64,000 bases of DNA from Lutjanus erythropterus (lineage: Eukaryota > Chordata > Actinopteri > Lutjaniformes > Lutjanidae): positions 6,097,050 to 6,161,049 of the forward strand of contig CM034602.1 of assembly GCA_020091685.1 (NCBI GenBank). The letters are read 5' to 3'. Every line of letters begins with the position of its first letter. The first letter of the stretch is position 1. Under the pieces are notes generated by a model. That model was not told the origin of the DNA and ran no database searches. It saw only the letters and a list, made by a program, of their open reading frames with translations. Of the stretch, positions 1 to 10,900 are shown piece after piece. The translations under genes were made by a program, and so were the position numbers.

Positions 1-93
1 CATACATACATACATACATACATACATAGTTATGACCATACATACATACATACATACATACATATGACCATACATACATACATACATACATAC
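1..93. repeat. (CATA)n microsatellite
   Basis: Tandem CATA units run from the first base, interrupted twice by a 'gttatgacc'/'tatgacc' variant. It starts at the window edge, so its full length is unknown. Confidence 0.95.
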
Positions 94-101
94 AGATATA
101 A

Positions 102-180
102 ACATCGGTTGATAATATCGGCCCAGTTTTACAAATATTGGCCGATACCGATATTAATGCCGATATATCGTCCATCCCTA
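102..180. repeat. Fragment of a fish interspersed repeat rich in ATCGGC/GATATCG
   Basis: The segment holds repeated and inverted copies of ATCGG and CCGATA and ends in 'catcccta'. A related piece lies at 10342-10386 and also ends in 'catcccta'. I recognise this style of repeat from fish genomes, but I cannot name the family. Confidence 0.6.
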
Positions 181-3100
181 TATGAAACAAACAAAGTATC
201 ATAAATGTAAAAATCTTTTTTAGAGTTTTGTCAAAAGGTCCGATGTGTCAGGCTTTACAGGGATTAGAAGAAAAGATTCACTGGATGTATTTTTGGTATG
301 ATACTCTGAACACTGGATATATACTACAAGAAATACACAAACTATTCAGCTTCTCTCCTGTTGTAGTCCTGTGACAGATAGAGGTTAAGAACTGGAAAAT
401 TAAACTGCAGACTGAAGTTTACAAATCTTTTTCCAACCTTCTCTAAAAATCCCTTCAGGCTTCCTCTTTGCTCTTATTTCATTTCTGTCACATCTCTCTT
501 ACATGAATTTTCAACTTTAGAGGGTCACCGTGTCCCAAGCCTCCGACTTCCTTTCCACTGTGCAGTGGCTTCTCTTGCTCTCAGCTAAATTGCCTGAAAT
601 ACAAATGCAGAGAAGAGAGGAGTGGGAGGGAAAAGACAAGAGACGAGAGTAACTATTAGTCGTGCTGATGAGAGAATTACCCTCATCTAGTCTCCATCCG
701 AACCCAACGGGAAGGCAGGAAGGTGTCCAGTTAGACCTCCAGTGCCACCCACAGCCTGTCCTCAACTCCCCCATAAAACCCCCTTCCAAAGTCAAAATGC
801 GTCGTCATGGTAACCGCAGGAGGGCTGGCAAGAAGATGTGCGTGCTCTGTCATATAATAGTATGGCACCCGGGGTTAGAGGGACTGCCAGCATGAGAGGA
901 CAGCAGGCCAGATTTGTTCTTCTTTCTTTGTCCGTGTCACTCCTGTTTTTTCTTCCAGTGAGTTTCGAAAGAAAAACAAGGAGAGGCCGGAGGCTGACAC
1001 ACTTACTGCCGGGGGGGGGGGGCAATGAAATGAGAGACAAAGACAAATTAGGAGCCATTCATCACCGGCTGAAATGAATGCAGAGTGTGTAACGGCAGCA
1101 GGTGTGGGTGTGGATACTTCAAGGTTGATTTTGGAGCCTTAATTGATCTGTCCCTCCCACCCCTCAGGGAGCAAGTAGGGTGTTTTTTCTCTCTCTCTTT
1201 CTTTTTAAGTTTGCTGAGCTCTCGCTCTCTGCTTTAGTCAAAGATCTGTAAATGTCAAATGGAAAACTGCTAAGTTATCTTGACAAGAGGAGGGGGAGGA
1301 TCTTTTGAAGCATGTCTTCTCTTTCATCTTTCCACCTGACAAATCAAAGCCGATCAACACACTGACCAGGCCTGTTGTCTCCAGTCTTGAAGCCGATCAC
1401 ACGTTTCCTCCCCTCATATTTAATTTACAGATTAACTGCAAACTCAACTTGTGAGACTACTAAGCTTTTATTCACAAAAAACATACACGTATGATTTTTC
1501 TTTTAACATCTGTTCGCTCAAACAGCTTGTGTTGCGTAATATTTTGAGACAGATGGGGGTTCATCTCATCTGTCTACAGTGCAGGATTTACAGGCAGATT
1601 CAGGTGAGTATTTCAAATTTGCCAGACTCAAATGGTATAAGACTTTATTTGAATGTTGGGAAAAGCCCATGAGATTCAGCGCTTCATGATTCTTCACTGA
1701 ACTGTCACTCACCCTTCAGTTGAAACCAAATTTGAAGGGTTATTTACTGCTAATCCCTGATCCCAGCATGGTAATGTCAGTTTTGGCCATGAAGGGGATA
1801 AAGATGAGAGCACATTTTCTGAACAGCATTACAGAGTAGAGACTAAATGAATGTTGAGATGCAGTCACTACTGATGCAGCAGCAAATAGTTTGTTTGTCC
1901 ACCAGCTGGAACTAATCATAGTTAATGAGAACGACCAAATAAAGCAATAAACTAAACTAAAAAAAAAAAAAAAAAAAAAAAGGCTCAGATTCCTCTTTTT
2001 TTATCTTGATGAAGACTTGGGTCACAAATAAATTGCTGAAATGTTGTTCCCATAGCAATTACATGTCACAGTACAAATGAATCACAGAAAATATTGTTTA
2101 TCTAGATTTATCAGAGGAATGAAAAGCAGCTTTGTGACAAAAACGGCACAAATTCCACATATTTATACTTGGAAACAACAGTCTGTGACTGTATAATGAT
2201 GTTGATAAAGAACTAGGATGTTCTCCAAAGCCTCATTGAAAAATTTCAACATTAAAATGACTATCTTATTAAATAATTTTGGTATTTAGAGCTTGACTGA
2301 TGAATCAGCTGAGCCAGTGATGATAACGGTTATCATGGAGGAAATACGGCCGCGTCTCCATCTTGTCATGTTGGGTATTGTTGCTGCCTCTGTAGTGATG
2401 AGCTGTCAAAAACATCTCTACAAATTAATCCTGACTCTTCCATCGATGAGACCGGTCGGGTTTAATTTTCTGAAAACTGCATCTCTTCTGTTTCACCTGC
2501 GAAAACACAACGCAGCATCACAACACAGCAGAATTATGGCAGTTTGTGTTAACACAGTGTTAACATTTCTTTTAACTCAGGTGTTATAGTGAAAAAAAAA
2601 TGTTTGCGTCAATCAGTGAAAAAAAAAAAAAGAATCCCAAAGAATCGTTGGTTCCCATCCTGGGGTCCGGGCCCCCAGAAATCACAGGAGGTCCTCAAGA
2701 CTTTGTCTCCTCTGAGGTCCTGAGAATCAGATTTGCACATGTCAACTAAAATCACAATTTCAGGGTTCCTACACCTTTTCCGAAGTTGAATTTAAGCACT
2801 TTTCAAGCTTTTTTTTTTAGCACCTTACAGCTGCTGAATGACGTACTTATATACAAAATGATTATTTCACCTCTTCATCGCATTAAATCAGATGGTTTTG
2901 TGCTCTTATCAACCAAATTTATGTCCTGTGATAGAAAGTTTAATGTTTCAAAATGTGCCACCTGTCTGTAAATAGTCTTGGCTTCCTTTAAGGGTCACAA
3001 ATTTTGTGCATTTTCCTTCCATAGTTGAAAATGCTAACAAGTGATTAATTGATTGATCATTAATATTTTTTTCCTCACCTAACGTTGTCTTGTTTTTGTT

Positions 3101-3660
3101 CTCTTTTTTTCTTATCCAATGAATGGATCGCTAGACAAAACAATGTCAAATGAGACACAGTTAATGCAACTAGACTAGTGATTAATTATTGTAATTATCC
3201 TAATCATACTTAGATGTTTAATCAGGTAAAAACAATTAATGATGTATCATTAACTTCCTGTACAATCTGGCTCAGCAAATACCTGACTTATTTTATTTCT
3301 TTATCTAAAGAGTTAACTAATTCAGTCAGGCATCAATTTATTATGAAAGTAATGTGATTACAGTTTCAAGCTGGTTCAAGCACTTAATGCAAAATCCAAA
3401 CACTTTTCACACCTTGAAAACACTACACTGCATGCATGCCCCTTTTTGCCCCTTTTACAAGCATCTAAAATCACACACTGCTCTCATTTTTAGACGATAC
3501 TTTGGTCCAGACTGAAATGTGTAAAGTACTGGATAGATTTCCAGTCATGGACGCCAGACGATGAATCCTGCTGATAAGACTTGGAGAATGGGTGACCAGT
3601 TTTTTTTTTACTTGCTTTTCCGTAGCCTTGTTATACAACCGTGTAATGAAGTGTAAAGAT
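181..3660. other. Flank downstream of map1a, no gene supported
   Basis: The reading frames here are short and lack recognisable protein features. The stretch includes a G12 run at 1011-1022, a 23-base A run at 1959-1981, and a piece near 2648-2740 ('cctggggtccgggcccccag') that resembles a common fish non-autonomous DNA transposon end. AT-rich segments near 3040-3250 resemble other dispersed fish repeats. A 24-base stretch at 1580-1603 with good plus-strand splice signals is discussed in the findings. I see no exon that continues into a gene. Confidence 0.6.
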
Positions 3661-3701
3661 ACAAACAAAACACAACACGATACACTTAGATTTCAATGTA
3701 C

Positions 3702-3707
3702 TTTAAT
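3702..3707 (-). terminator. map1a: Candidate distal poly(A) signal (ATTAAA) of map1a
   Basis: On the minus strand ATTAAA is followed about 15-20 bases later by a CA-like cleavage context. A strongly GT/T-rich stretch then follows (plus-strand 3661-3685, rich in CA/A). This is the classical arrangement of hexamer, cleavage site and GU-rich downstream element. The plus-strand flank beyond it is unremarkable. Confidence 0.5.
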
Positions 3708-6255
3708 TGATGATCACCAGGCTGTTTCCCTTTTACAATGAATCTGCAGTAGTTCTAGTTTTACCAGTTAGATTTAAAGAGACAGAGATATTGAATATTG
3801 CACTGAAGAAGAAAAACATAACTAAGATTAATACAATGCAAAAAAAAGAGAGAGAGAGAATCAAACAGAACTACCAATACAGCGTCTTCTTAACAACATG
3901 TTAATAGGGCAAACAATAAAAGCACAGCCCAGTATTATATTACTGTAGGTCATTTCAGTACCAGTTAAGACAATTAGCTTTTTTCAAATATACCTCTTTA
4001 AAATAGCATTGTATTTTTTATTATTATTTCCATGTTAAACAATTACATTCAGGATTATAACTAAATAAATCACATGCAGAGATTAGATGGATGGATGACA
4101 CCATATTGTGATCAAATGATATCTTCGTTTTAATGCAGGTATGGCGATGAGATTGAACTGAAAGATGCACTTTTTTTTTTCATTCTGTATCTTGTCAGCG
4201 TGTTGTGTAGTTTGCTCGGTTCGAGGAGTAGTTAGCAGTTTTGATCATACTGTCACTAAAATCAGCTAAAATAAACAGTTATCACAAGAAGGATAGTTTC
4301 TTATATCTTTCAGATTTTCTTTTCTTTCCAGAGCAATATATGTACAAATCTGTGTACAGTACATAAACGTACATGTAGCGGTTGTTTTAATTTTACTCAT
4401 GGTTTTTAAGTCTGCATGTGTTTCAAGTCATATTCAGGAAAAGGAAAAAGTTGCAGCTGCAGTTAGTACTATTTCTCTGTTATACTGTTAATGTATATTG
4501 TGGGATCTCAGTTGCTTTCTGACGCGTCAAAAGTCAAACTTGTCTCCTCCTCTGCAGCAGAACGGTAACTGATGTGACAACTTGTCACAACAGGAAACAG
4601 TATCTGCCTTCCTGTGCTCCCGAAAATGTATTTCTGTCGAGGTTTGGTGTGAATGTTTGTTTTTGTTTTTATTATTTTTTTGTCTATTATTGTTTTTGAT
4701 CCAGCAGCATTCGCACGGTAGTACCAACTCTACATTCAGAAAAATAGATCTCCTGTATAGTGCATTCAGCTTCTGTATAGTCACACAGTTCAGTATTGAG
4801 TGATTCACAGCGTTCTACTGATGCCCTGAAACATCTCAAGGCCCGGTATTTGGAATCTGCCAACTTAAAAACATTATTCGAAGACAGAACAACACATCAG
4901 ACTATCCACAAAATCTGATCCATACATTGAAAAGCTTCTCACTGGCTTTGTTTTGGACGCATTTCCAGACAGCAGCGAAGACGGGGGGGTGCGAAAAGGA
5001 CTTTTTGCTTGATCGATCGGTTCACAAACACATGAACTGTTTACACGGGAGTTGTTTCGATCCTTCACTGTCCCCTCAGTGTGCAAATCTTAATGCGGCC
5101 TTGGGTTAATCCACTCCCTGTGTGTACTTGTGCGTGCACAGCTGTTTAAAATACAACCTGCATCAAACTCAGATTCTCCCCGGCGGAATAAGAAAAGCCT
5201 CTCACACAGTGCATAATGAACACGTATAACTAAAGGGAGGCCAGGCGGAGCGACGAGAACGGAGGCTTTGGATGATGAGGTATAATAAGGTAGTGCGAGC
5301 GTTACGAGAGAGCTTTACAGGGAGAGAAGATGGCACTGGAGTTTGTTGTCATGTTTTGTTCCATACTTTGAATCAAGATCAAGGGAAGTTAAAATGTGCA
5401 AACAGAGGATCCTCCCTGCTTTTAGTTGGCAACAATCTGTCATCGATAACCCAAACAAAGTGCTTTCTTGAAATCCAAGCCTCCACGTGCTCCGCTCATC
5501 CTGGCCCAACTCGAATCAGTCTTCACAACAACAAAAACAACACGCAGGTCATGAGCCATCTTGACAAAGAAAAAGACAAAAATTAAATGTAAACAAACAA
5601 AAAAAAATCTGAATTATGCTTGACGTGAATGAAGAAATAAAACTTGGCCTCATGTAAATTTAACACGAGCTTCTCTTGAATCTGGACAAGCTTTCATACC
5701 GATCCCACGGGAAAACTCACTCGCCACGTCGCCGGCAGAAACAAACCACGCTGCATTATAAAAAAAACAGCTACTCAAGTGTGTATCGTATACTCACACT
5801 CAAACAGAACTACTTCAGAGACATTCCTACTTTGTAACTGTGTCCAGTACAATCATAACCATCACATTCATTCATGCTCAATCCTATAAATATTCCTCTG
5901 GGATTAAGATTAGATAATTAATTTATATTACAGTGGAAATACTTTCTGCTACTACGCTAACGCCCTGTGCTTCCGACGCCTGAATGCTCCTCCCCCAACC
6001 TCAGAAAAGTACATTCCTATTTGGTGCAACACTTTGCTCGAAGACATTCATATCTGTTTGGCTAAGTGGCATTTCAGTATAAGAATTACAAAGTTATTTC
6101 CATGTTTGTGTTTTATTTCAGAGCATCTACGTTGTGGATAAGGTTTTTGTGCGTCTACTGTTTGAACTGATTGGTCCTGTATTTCAAAGTCATGTACTTT
6201 TGAATTACCCTGGTTTCTGGCTCGGCATCAAAATGGCTGACATGTCCTTAAAGTG

Positions 6256-6282
6256 TCCTCCTCCTCCTCCTCCTCCTCCTCT
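6256..6282. repeat. (TCC)n trinucleotide tract
   Basis: About nine TCC units in the presumed 3' UTR, reading as GGA repeats in the transcript. Confidence 0.9.
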
Positions 6283-6599
6283 CTCCAAAACCACAAGCTA
6301 AAGGCACATGAAAGAAGCCTCCTGTAACACACCTCTTATCGTTTTTTCCCCCTCTCCGATAATAAATACAAATATTGCGGTTCCCACTGGCGTAACCATC
6401 CCTCTGAAGGGACAAGCGGACGAGCTTCCGTTGCTACATTTGTCACAGGTCACTGCTCATTTTTTTCTGTCCATCGCTTCGTGATATCGACAGAGACGGT
6501 AAAAATGTGGCTGAACAGGAGGAAATGACAGAAATGTTAATTAAACCTTCAAAGAACGCTGCATTCACCTCGGTTGCTGCATCATCACAAAATATATCA

Positions 6600-6605
6600 T
6601 TTATT
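6600..6605 (-). terminator. map1a: Candidate proximal poly(A) signal (AATAAA)
   Basis: AATAAA on the minus strand lies about 1.2 kb after the stop codon, with a moderately T/G-rich stretch downstream. It could define a shorter map1a 3' UTR. The downstream element is weaker than at 3702. Confidence 0.3.
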
Positions 6606-7780
6606 TAACATAACCTCTGTATTGATATAGAAACATTGATCCTATATGTATACTGGAGTACATACAACCAACAAAGACCATGATAAAGACTTAAAGAGGA
6701 ACCATTACATCCAGCGGAGATATGATTAGTGTACAAACGTCGTTCCTTTTGCCTGTCGCCTATTGAATTCACTTTAGCATAGACAGCCAAACAGTGTAGT
6801 AACCTATCTACACTATACTGCATTCCACACTTGAAGGCTGGCTAAAGAAAGGATTATTAACCCTACGCAGTTCTGAAAGAGTCCGAGCTAAAACGCAAGC
6901 ATCATGCACCAGCGAAGCTGTGAAAGCCGAAACAGTGTCAACTTCAGGCACCTCCTAAAACTTCACCACAAATGACGAGAAGGAACTTTTTCTTTTTTTT
7001 TTTCTTTTTTTTGTTTCTTTTTCTTGTTTTTTACGCAACATCAATTAATGTCATTATTGAGTTAATCCAAAAAACTACTGTAGCATGAGCAGAATTTGCA
7101 AAGGATGAGTTTTGTCATGTGCACAGATGGAAAAGAAAGCTTCAAATTATGAAACTGAAAAAAAATTCTACCCTTCTAAAAAACACTTTGCATACAATCT
7201 AAACAGATCATTGATCACTGATTAATTTAAGAGAGGTTGTGGAGAAGCTAATTAATAAGAATTTCTCTTTTGGCACTTGTTTTGGCCCTTTGGATGAGAA
7301 ATTTGCCACTTGGGAGTATTTCATTTCCAAGATAATTAAGATTTGAGCCAACAGTTTTGAGAACTACACACTGTGGCATTATGCATTTGAGGGATAATGA
7401 TGTCCATTTGTCTGTTAGATATGAGGCAAACAAAGCAGTTAAGTGTGATTATATTATTGAATTATTTGAAATTTTAATCATAATTGTTAATATAAGAGGT
7501 GTGTCAGGGCAGACATTAAACTCACAGAAGAAAACAAACATAAAAGTAGGTTATTATCTGCATGATAACCCCACTGTCACACAGAGCACAAACCCAGAGT
7601 TTTGACTTTGATTTCAGCTAACAGAATCTAGAGTATTGAGGGCTGCAGTGAATGCGTTTGAGACTGGTACCATGAGAGAGCGAGAAGCTTTGAAGAAGCA
7701 GAGAGTGCTGTTCGCTCTCGCTCTACCTCCAGTGAGGACGGATGACAGGGAGGTGGAGAGGATGGGAGGGTGCGTGGGTT

Positions 7781-7793
7781 GGGGGGGGGGGGG
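7781..7793. repeat. G13 homopolymer (C13 in the map1a transcript)
   Basis: A run of 13 G on the plus strand lies only 24 bases past the map1a stop codon. Such runs are length-variable and prone to assembly error. Confidence 0.85.
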
Positions 7794-7816
7794 CACAGCA
7801 GCAGGGCTCGTTAAGC

Positions 7817-7972
7817 TCAGAACTCGATCTTGCAGGCAGGGAAGGACTCGTCCTGCATGACTACGGTGCTGCTGGAGGCCAGAACCATGATGTTCAGGTC
7901 CTGCTGCCTCTCGTGGGTCTGCTGATACCAGTCCCGGGTCACCTCCGTGTCGTGGGTCGGGATCAGAGTCAC
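7817..7972 (-). CDS. map1a: map1a exon 6 (last coding exon, end of LC2)
   Basis: The acceptor reads 'ccccgtcag' and then GTG ACT. The exon is 156 bp in phase 0, encoding 51 residues (4112-4162) plus TGA. It starts VTLIPTHDTEVTRDWYQQ and ends VVMQDESFPACKIEF. This block is almost invariant in vertebrate MAP1A and MAP1B; the terminal F points to MAP1A. In MAP1 light chains this C-terminal region binds actin and associates with the heavy chain. Confidence 0.97.
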   Translation of the reverse strand: MTLIPTHDTEVTRDWYQQTHERQQDLNIMVLASSSTVVMQDESFPACKIEF

Positions 7973-10900
7973 CTGACGGGGACACAAACAAACATAATGA
8001 AAGGGGAGGTAGTGGAGGAGAAAATTAATTGTTCATAAATGATGATGATAAGTGAAAAAAAACTACAGTAATGGACATTAATGCAACAGTTTGACATTTT
8101 TGGGAAATGAAGTTATTTTCTTTCAGTCCAAGAGTTACATGAGAGGATTGATACAGCTCACTAATGATAAATATGAAGAAGTGTTAAAAGTATGATTAAA
8201 TATGTTCATAAATGACATTTTTCATGAGTAAAAAAAGTCAGCACTGACATCATTAAACACCAACTGTTGCTAAATCAACATGCAATATTGTTGATGAATA
8301 AAGACAAGTCTGCCCGGTGAAATTAAAATGTCATGCTAGGCTAGTAAATCTAGCAACTTGCCCTGTAGAGAAAGTAATATGTTATGTAGTAATATGTTAT
8401 TTTGATTACTGATTAATCGTAAATGTAATCTTTCATGCAAAAAATGCTGTTTTCAGCCTCTCAATTAGGAGATTTCCAACTTTTCTTTGTTTATTATTAT
8501 ATTAAACTGAATATCTTTTGTTTTTTACTGACAAAACTGGACATTTAAAGACACACCATCACCTTGGATTTGAAAAATGTTTTCTGACATTTTACAACCA
8601 TCGCAGACGAAACAGGGCAATGAACTTTAATCTTTGTTGTTATGTGATAACTGCTGCAGGAGCAAATTCACTTTGGATGAGTAGATTTCTAAAGAAAACA
8701 AAAAAACAAGAGCATTAACATTGAATCCTGATATTTGGTTTAAAAAATAAAAAATAAACCAATCAAAATCTCTCTTTTCTGCTGCAGTTTTTTTTTTTTG
8801 TGTGCTGCGCACGCCATATCAGGACTCCACCGACAGCACATAATGAGCACAGTCAAGACCCGGAGTAACTTGCACCAACTATTTTACATAACAACAGGGC
8901 TTGGGAGAAAGAAACGAGGTGATATTTAGGCCCATTTTAGCTCAATGAGGCTGAGAAAAAAAAACAAATCCATGGCTTTATCGGAGGGGAAGCAATGTGG
9001 CCAAAAACTAGCTGGTAAGAATAACACAAACCTGAAGAGACACAGAAAGGCTCATCGCAACAAAACTGAGGTGTGCAGAGGTTCTCAGTTTTTTTCTCAG
9101 CCAAGGACCCCTTACAAGACTATTACTACTCCTTATATTATTTTTCTTACACTTCTTGGTTATTTTAGATAAATGTATTAGAAATATAATAACCCATATC
9201 ATACATTCACCCACATCAAGAGAGTGTGTTTTACTCTTAGTGCATACATAAAATAAAATCCAGATTCTATATATTTTCTGTTATTTATATATCTTTACAG
9301 TGTGTGGTATGCACACAAGAATCTTTCTGCATCTTGGCAACATTTCACACTGATTCTTATCCCTGTTCAGGTGTGCCATTAGGTTATAGATTTTAGGATT
9401 CTGCAGAGAACTGCAGAAAGCTGCAGTCAATACAGAAGTGTCTTCATGATCGATGGGTGGACATCAGGCAACGCTCCCAGTCAAATCTATCCTACCCTGC
9501 ATTTAGTATGTCACAACAGAGACAGGATCTGCTGAACCAGGCAGTACACGGTACTCGACTTCAGTTTCTCACCTCAGCGTTGTTAATAATGTGTCTTTTT
9601 ACTTTCTCTTTGCAGACATGAGTGAACACTCTCATGATCTTCCACCAGCTAAAATGAGTTTTGTGCTCCGAGTTGCTCTATTATACTGAGCAGTCATCTG
9701 CGTGATTATGATACCTGTTACTTTACAATTCCCCTCCTCCCTGTTTAATTAACAAGTTACCTGCTGCTCAGTTCACTTCAGTTCTTTATTTTCCCAGGGA
9801 GGACTGCTGACAGGTTGCGTTAGTTTACAGCAGGGATGGTTTAACACCACTTTTTCATGCCAGAAACCGCAAACTTTCTCTGTATCTGCTGATATGATGT
9901 TAATCCAATACCATTATATTTTCCTCTCTTAAACAACGTAGCTGTTAATAATACATGCAGTTTGTCTTACACCTCTAAAGAACATCAGCTCGATCTGTGA
10001 AACAAAAATTATACTCCATAAAACACCCCACAACATGACTCAGCTATGCAACAGTGCTGCTTCTTTTTGTTATCACACACAGAACTACTCAGAAATCAAA
10101 ATAAAATTGAAATAAATTGCATAAATCGCACTGAGCTGTTTTGTTTTTGTCTTCCTTCAGCTTAAAATAACTCCACACAGCTGACATGATGACGTGTTCT
10201 GGCTTCTGTTAACGTGACACATGCTGCTCATCTGTGTCACTTGTGGCACATCTGTCTTTACAGCATGTCGCTCAATGTTTAATTAAGCATTTATGTGATA
10301 GTTTTGGCTAATGGATTGTATCAGATTACTATTAGATTAGTATCGGGCCATTACCCATACTGAGTATAAGATCGGCGCATCCCTAGTTTACAGAAACAGT
10401 CTCAGTAAATAATATCCACACTCTATATTTACTCCTAATTTATTAATATGTACAGCAATAAAGGTTCCACTACATTAGTCTGTTTAAAGTACATATAACA
10501 AGCAAGTCTTAACCTTCAAGTCTCAAGCAAGTCCCAAGTTACTGTGGTGTGATCAAGCAAATCAAGTCGAGTCAGTCCTCTGGTGAAGCAAATCACAAGT
10601 TAAGTCATGAAACTCTGATGATCCCCTCGAAGTTTCCACATTTATGTCGGTTAAAAGTCATAAAAAGCTGAGAAAAAAATGCAAATATTTAATTTAAAAT
10701 AAGGCAAGTCCTTTCAAATCATCCATCTCAAGGCTACGTCAAGTCTCAAGTCATGAATACCAAGTTAAAGTTTTAGTCATGCACGTCTCAAATCCTCAAA
10801 TTTGTGTTTGAATCCCCCAACTCTGACATATATGGGTAAATGCAGAGAAAATGAGAAACGGAGGCACAGACAGACCGATGAATCGGAGGGTAAGTACCTG

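Larger units (their letters stand above)
3686..7816 (-). other. map1a: Probable 3' UTR of map1a
   Basis: This is the stretch between the map1a stop codon and the best polyadenylation signal downstream of it. It has no intron-like or coding structure and few dispersed repeats compared with the introns, as expected for a long neuronal 3' UTR. It contains a (TCC)n tract at 6256-6282 and a C13 run in the transcript (G13 on the plus strand, 7781-7793). Another AATAAA, at 6600-6605 read on the minus strand, could give a shorter 3' end of about 1.2 kb. The 3' limit is inferred from sequence signals only. Confidence 0.5.
7973..10897 (-). other. map1a: map1a intron 5
   Basis: A 2.9 kb intron with donor CAG|GTACTT at 10898/10897 and acceptor CAG at 7973-7975. 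It contains only dispersed repeat pieces (8395-8720, 9075-9130, 10342-10386, 10496-10800) and otherwise unremarkable AT-rich sequence. No nested gene is seen. Confidence 0.9.
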
